Shown here: piece by piece, positions 4,154-7,218 of the stretch
Position numbering within the stretch: position 1 is the first letter of the stretch
Layout: every line of letters starts with the position of its first letter
From: Pelagibius sp036570545
GTDB taxonomy: Bacteria; Pseudomonadota; Alphaproteobacteria; Kiloniellales; Kiloniellaceae
Direction: 5' to 3'
Assembly: GCA_036570545.1 (NCBI GenBank)
Contig: DATCXZ010000104.1
Location: forward strand, 1-7,218
DNA length: 7,218 nt
Position numbers and translations under genes: made by a program
The notes under the pieces: model-generated
What the model saw: only the letters and a program-made list of their open reading frames with translations
The model's database searches: none
What the model was told of the DNA's origin: nothing

Positions 4154-6121
4154 ATGCTTGATGCTTTTCTACAGGCCTTTGTGACGGTCCTCAGCGGCCA
4201 GAACATCCTCTTCCTGGCCTTCGGCGTGGGCTTCGGCCTCGTGGTCGGCGTGCTGCCCGGCTTCGGCGGCTCGGTCGGGCTCGCGCTTCTGCTGCCCTTC
4301 GTCTACGGCATGGATCCGACCGCTGGCCTCGCCATGATGATCGGCCTGCTGTCGGTAGTCTCCACCTCCGACACCTTTCCCGCTGTGCTCATCGGCATTC
4401 CCGGCTCGGTCTCCGCCCAGGCCACCATCATGGATGGCTTTCCGCTCGCCAAAAAGGGCGAGGCGGCGCGCGCGCTCTCAGCCGCCTTCGCGTCGTCGAT
4501 GATCGGCGGCGTGTTCGGCGCCGTGGTGCTGACCGGCGCCGTCCTCGTGGCGCGGCCCATTGTGCTGGCCTTCGGCACCGGCGAGATGCTCATGCTGTCG
4601 GTCATTGGCATCACCATGGTCGGCGTGCTGACCGGGCAATCGGCGCTGAAGGGCCTGCTGGCCGCGCTGATCGGCGTGATGATCGCCATGATCGGGATCG
4701 CGCCGGCGACCAGCGAGTACCGCCTCGAGTTCCAGGTTCAATACCTCAGTGGCGGCATCGACCTACTGATCATCGCGCTCGCCGTCTTCGCCCTGCCGGA
4801 AATCGTCGACCTGCTGCGCACCGGCAGTTCGGTCGCCCAGCGCTCGCTGCTCGGCCATGGCTGGATCCAGGGCGTCAAGGACGCCCTGAAGCACTGGTGG
4901 CTGATCATCCGCTGCTCCGGCATCGGCTGCCTGATCGGCATCGTGCCCGGTGTCGGCGGCTCGGTGGTCGACTGGGTCGCCTACGCCCACACCGTGCAGA
5001 GCGCCAAGGACCGCTCGCAGTTCGGCAAGGGCGATATCCGCGGCGTCATCGGGCCGGAGTCGTCCAACAACGCCAAGGAGGGCGGCGCCCTCGTCCCGAC
5101 GCTGATCTTCGGCATTCCCGGCTCCGGCGGCACCGCCATCCTGCTGGGCGGCATGATCCTGCTGGGCGTCGAGCCGGGCATCACCATGGTCACCCAGAAC
5201 CTCTCGCTGGTCTACACGATCATCTGGACCCTGGCGATCGCCAACGTGGTCGGCGCCGGCACCTGCATCCTGCTGGCAGGCCCCATCGCGCGGCTCTCCT
5301 CCATCAACTTCAACTACCTCGCCCCCTTCATGATCATGCTGATCATGTTCGCGGCCTTCCAGTCGCAGAAAGCCTGGGGCGATATCTTTGCGGTCGTCCT
5401 GCTCGGCATCGTGGCATTCTACATGCGCCGCTACGGCTACTCGCGCCCGGCGCTGGTGGTCGGCTTCGTCCTGGCGGACGGCATCGAGACCAATCTCTAC
5501 CAGACCGTGAACTTCTACGGCCTCGACGTCTTCACCCGGCCGATCTTCCTGGTGCTGCTCGCGCTGGCGGGGATCTGCGTCTACTACGGCATGAAGCTGA
5601 TCAAGGCGCAGAAGCAGGAGGCGAACATGGCCCATATGCCGCTCGGGGCGGGCCAAATCATCTTCCTCGGGCTTATCGCCGCCTTCGCGGTCTTCGTCTT
5701 CGCCTTCTCGATGGACCTGCAGTTCCTCAGCCGCATCCTGCCGATGACGCTCGGAACGGTCACGCTGCTGGTGGCCGCGGCCCTGCTCTACCATATGACG
5801 CGGAAGACCGAGGGACCGAACCCGGCGCGCTTCGACGACGAACTCGTCGGCGAGAATGCGACCAAGGCGCCCCCAGAGCATCAGCTTCTGTGGTTCGTCG
5901 GCCTCATCGTCACCGCCCTGCTGGTCGGCTTCTTCCTGGCGATCGGCCTCTTCATCGCCACGTTCCTGAAGGTCCGCACCGAGCTGCCCAACCGCACCAT
6001 TGCCATCATGACCGCCTGCGGCCTGGGGGTCTTGGCTTTCGTCGGATACGTCCTACGTCTGGACTATCCGGCCGGCCTGCTGCAGTACGTGGTCGACCTG
6101 CCCTGGCCGCTGAGTAAATAG
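4154..6121 (+). CDS. Fused TctA-TctB transporter membrane protein
   Basis: From the ATG at 4154 the protein is 655 residues. Residues 1 to about 490 are a TctA-type large permease with many membrane segments and two copies of the family hallmarks: GVLPGFGG (32-39) and IGIPGSVS (80-87) in the first half, GIVPGVGG (262-269) and FGIPGSGG (319-326) in the second. Residues about 492-655 form a TctB-like small subunit with hydrophobic segments and a charged loop (TRKTEGPNPARFDDE). In most systems these are separate genes of about 500 and 150-160 codons. Together with TctC they make a secondary carboxylate importer, usually driven by an ion gradient. I preferred 4154 over the GTG at 4121: it has a G-rich Shine-Dalgarno (4138-4143) 10 bases upstream, and the product begins like other TctA proteins. 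A second start inside the gene (ATG 5627) may make free TctB. Confidence 0.88.
   Translation: MLDAFLQAFVTVLSGQNILFLAFGVGFGLVVGVLPGFGGSVGLALLLPFVYGMDPTAGLAMMIGLLSVVSTSDTFPAVLIGIPGSVSAQATIMDGFPLAKKGEAARALSAAFASSMIGGVFGAVVLTGAVLVARPIVLAFGTGEMLMLSVIGITMVGVLTGQSALKGLLAALIGVMIAMIGIAPATSEYRLEFQVQYLSGGIDLLIIALAVFALPEIVDLLRTGSSVAQRSLLGHGWIQGVKDALKHWWLIIRCSGIGCLIGIVPGVGGSVVDWVAYAHTVQSAKDRSQFGKGDIRGVIGPESSNNAKEGGALVPTLIFGIPGSGGTAILLGGMILLGVEPGITMVTQNLSLVYTIIWTLAIANVVGAGTCILLAGPIARLSSINFNYLAPFMIMLIMFAAFQSQKAWGDIFAVVLLGIVAFYMRRYGYSRPALVVGFVLADGIETNLYQTVNFYGLDVFTRPIFLVLLALAGICVYYGMKLIKAQKQEANMAHMPLGAGQIIFLGLIAAFAVFVFAFSMDLQFLSRILPMTLGTVTLLVAAALLYHMTRKTEGPNPARFDDELVGENATKAPPEHQLLWFVGLIVTALLVGFFLAIGLFIATFLKVRTELPNRTIAIMTACGLGVLAFVGYVLRLDYPAGLLQYVVDLPWPLSK
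5616..5629 (+). promoter_or_regulatory. Internal ribosome binding site and ATG at the TctA/TctB junction
   Basis: Inside the fused transporter gene, AGGAGG (5616-5621) is followed after 5 bases by an in-frame ATG (5627-5629). Translation from it would give MAHMPLGAGQ and so on, a 164-residue protein corresponding to the TctB-like part alone. The position matches the domain boundary (residue 492). This may be a relic of two genes joined by loss of the tctA stop codon, or a working second start. The sequence elements are plain to see; use in the cell is inferred. Confidence 0.5.
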
Positions 6122-6140
6122 AAGGAGGAGCGCAAACGCC

Positions 6141-6917
6141 ATGGCCATGCCCCAGGAAGCCCCGCGCATCGACTGCTCGCCCGAGGAATGGGAAATGCGG
6201 GTCGATCTCGCCGCAGCCTTCCGCCTGGTCGATCTCTACGGCTGGTCGGACCTGCTGGCGACGCATCTCTCGGCGCGCGTGCCGGGGCCGGAGGATCACT
6301 TCCTCATCAACCCCTTCGGGCTGATGTTCGACGAGATTACCGCCTCCAACCTGGTGAAGGTGGACCAGGAGGGCAATGTCCTCTCGCAGACCGAGTACCA
6401 GATCAACCCGGCCGGCTTCGTCATCCACGGCGCCATCCACATGGCGCTGCCGGAAGTCGCCTGCGTGATCCACACCCATACCCGTGCCGGGGTCGGCGTC
6501 GCGACCCAGAAAGAGGGCCTGCTGCCGATCACCCAGCACTCCATGGCGGTGATCGCGCACGCCGGCTATCATGAGTACCAGGGCATCGCCACCGACCTCG
6601 CAGAGCGCGAGAGCATCGTGCGCGACCTCGGCGACAACAAAGTGCTGATCATGCGCAACCACGGCCTCCTCACGGTCGGCCGCACGGCGGGCGAGGCCTT
6701 CATGTGGATGTACCGGGCCGAGCGTGCCTGCTACATGCAGCTCTCGTTCCAGCAGGCGGGCGCAGAGCTGAACCCGATCCCCGAGGAAGTGCAGCGCACC
6801 ACCGTCGAGCGCAACCGCTTCAACAACTCGGAGCGCGGCTATCGGCCGATCGGCAAGGTCGAGTGGCCGGCACTGCGCCGCAAGCTCGACCGCCTCGATC
6901 CGTCGTACAAGGATTGA
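6141..6917 (+). CDS. Class II aldolase / adducin family protein, adducin-like subgroup
   Basis: The 258-residue protein carries the class II aldolase/adducin fold over about residues 18-225. Likely zinc ligands are H111 and H113 of HTHTRAG (111-117) and H174 of RNHGLL (172-177). The segment INPAGFVIHGAIH (88-100) is of the adducin type: ungapped alignment with fuculose-phosphate aldolase places G92 where the catalytic acid/base Glu would be. A sugar-phosphate aldolase role is therefore unlikely. Related proteins include aromatic-acid decarboxylases (for example CmtD-type) as well as many of unknown activity. In this operon a decarboxylase or lyase acting on the imported acid is plausible, but is inference only. 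AAGGAGG (6122-6128) precedes the ATG by 12 bases, somewhat long; an in-frame ATG at 6147 is even further away. It starts 19 bases after the transporter gene, so it is co-transcribed and is the last gene before the terminator. Confidence 0.85.
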   Translation: MAMPQEAPRIDCSPEEWEMRVDLAAAFRLVDLYGWSDLLATHLSARVPGPEDHFLINPFGLMFDEITASNLVKVDQEGNVLSQTEYQINPAGFVIHGAIHMALPEVACVIHTHTRAGVGVATQKEGLLPITQHSMAVIAHAGYHEYQGIATDLAERESIVRDLGDNKVLIMRNHGLLTVGRTAGEAFMWMYRAERACYMQLSFQQAGAELNPIPEEVQRTTVERNRFNNSERGYRPIGKVEWPALRRKLDRLDPSYKD

Positions 6918-6949
6918 GGCCAAGGACTGCGGCCGCCAACAGCGGAACG

Positions 6950-6977
6950 AAAAGGGAGGCCATGGCCTCCCTTTTTT
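6950..6977 (+). terminator. Rho-independent terminator, possibly bidirectional
   Basis: AAAAGGGAGGC (6950-6960) pairs perfectly with GCCTCCCTTTT (6965-6975) around the loop CATG, followed by further T (a run of six T in all, 6972-6977). It lies 32 bases after the last gene of the operon. Because of the matching A tract on the left, the opposite strand also reads as a stem ending in four T. It may therefore also stop transcripts of the convergent minus-strand gene ending at 7034. This is the clearest regulatory structure in the window. Confidence 0.92.
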
Positions 6978-7033
6978 GTTGCCCGTCGTCGGCGTCTGCT
7001 TAGTCCGCCTTGTCCTCCTAACCCAACAAGCGG
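6978..7033. other. Short convergent intergenic gap
   Basis: Between the terminator and the stop of the minus-strand MBL gene there are 56 bases in which I see no further gene, repeat or structured element. Confidence 0.6.
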
Positions 7034-7218
7034 TCAGTAGTCCCAGAAGGCCGCTACCCAGCGAAAGGCGTCGCCGTCGACCGCCACCCGGCCGACGGAG
7101 GGGAACGGCAGGTGAGTGGCCACCAGCAGCTCGCCGGTCGCCGCCGCCTCCCGCAACAGACGCACCCGCACGCGAACCGACTCCTCGGGGTCGTGTTCGA
7201 AGCCGTTGTGCCAGTCGG
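7034..7218 (-). CDS. MBL-fold metallo-hydrolase, C-terminal 60 residues (runs off the right edge)
   Basis: On the minus strand, an open frame enters from the right edge and ends at TGA (7036-7034). It encodes 60 residues starting DWHNGFEHDP and ending FRWVAAFWDY. The segment GELLVATHLPFPSVGRVAVDG, broken as GELLVATHLPF (28-38) then PSVGRVAVDG (39-48), together with the terminal FRW, is typical of the C-terminal end of stand-alone metallo-beta-lactamase-fold hydrolases. The His of the THLPFP motif (residue 35 here) is the expected last metal ligand. The substrate cannot be inferred from this piece, and the HxHxDH motif lies beyond the window. The gene converges on the operon and is separated from it by the terminator, so it is probably an unrelated neighbour. 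The small size makes the family call good but not certain. Confidence 0.75.
   Translation of the reverse strand, partial: DWHNGFEHDPEESVRVRVRLLREAAATGELLVATHLPFPSVGRVAVDGDAFRWVAAFWDY

Noticed and set aside
4763..5881. Long minus-strand open frame (372 codons) across the transporter gene
   Set aside because: Its Asp/Gln/His/Arg-rich translation is the typical antisense image of a membrane protein gene; the plus strand has clear TctA motifs.
6704..7003. Plus-strand open frame running through the 3' end of the adducin-like gene and the terminator
   Set aside because: It is an out-of-frame shadow of a recognised gene and reads through the terminator stem.

Overview
The window is a GC-rich (about two-thirds G+C in the coding parts) proteobacterial segment. 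An alphaproteobacterium of the Rhodospirillales type or a Burkholderiales-like betaproteobacterium would fit the base composition, the tripartite tricarboxylate transporter and the gal-type genes, but nothing seen here fixes the taxon. The centre is one co-directional block of six plus-strand genes (401-6917). It is flanked by a divergent LysR-type regulator (cut at the left edge) and a convergent MBL-fold hydrolase (cut at the right edge).

Layout: 1-247 is the N-terminal part of a LysR-family regulator on the minus strand. 248-400 is a divergent control region holding a strong leader hairpin and a short GCARAC hexamer array just before the first Shine-Dalgarno. 401-2889 holds galB, galC and galD, the lower part of the gallate / protocatechuate-4,5-cleavage pathway. 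galB and galC overlap as GTGA. galD follows galC in the same frame but has no good canonical start. 2948-4045 is a secreted substrate-binding protein (TctC/Bug type) with a twin-arginine-like signal. A stable hairpin (4051-4093) separates it from 4154-6121, a single gene joining the large (TctA) and small (TctB) transporter membrane subunits. 6141-6917 is an adducin-type member of the class II aldolase family. A clear rho-independent terminator (6950-6977) ends the block. 7034-7218 is the C-terminus of an MBL-fold protein on the minus strand.

How the genes work together: GalD tautomerises 4-oxalomesaconate, GalB hydrates the product to 4-carboxy-4-hydroxy-2-oxoadipate, and GalC cleaves that to pyruvate plus oxaloacetate. 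The tripartite transporter probably imports the carboxylate that feeds this route, and the LysR protein is the natural candidate regulator. No ring-cleavage dioxygenase or pyrone hydrolase is present in the window. The imported compound may therefore be an aromatic acid opened by enzymes encoded elsewhere, or a ready-made ring-cleavage product. The adducin-type protein could be an additional enzyme, such as a decarboxylase or lyase, but its reaction cannot be read from the sequence.

The observations most worth following are: the internal Shine-Dalgarno and ATG exactly at the TctA/TctB junction; the missing start codon of galD; the sharp drop in GC across the 3' end of galD into the tctC leader; the hairpin between tctC and tctAB; and the leader hexamer repeats. 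I saw no mobile element, CRISPR array, tRNA or rRNA. The window is best described as a catabolic operon with some unusual architecture, not a wholly new system.
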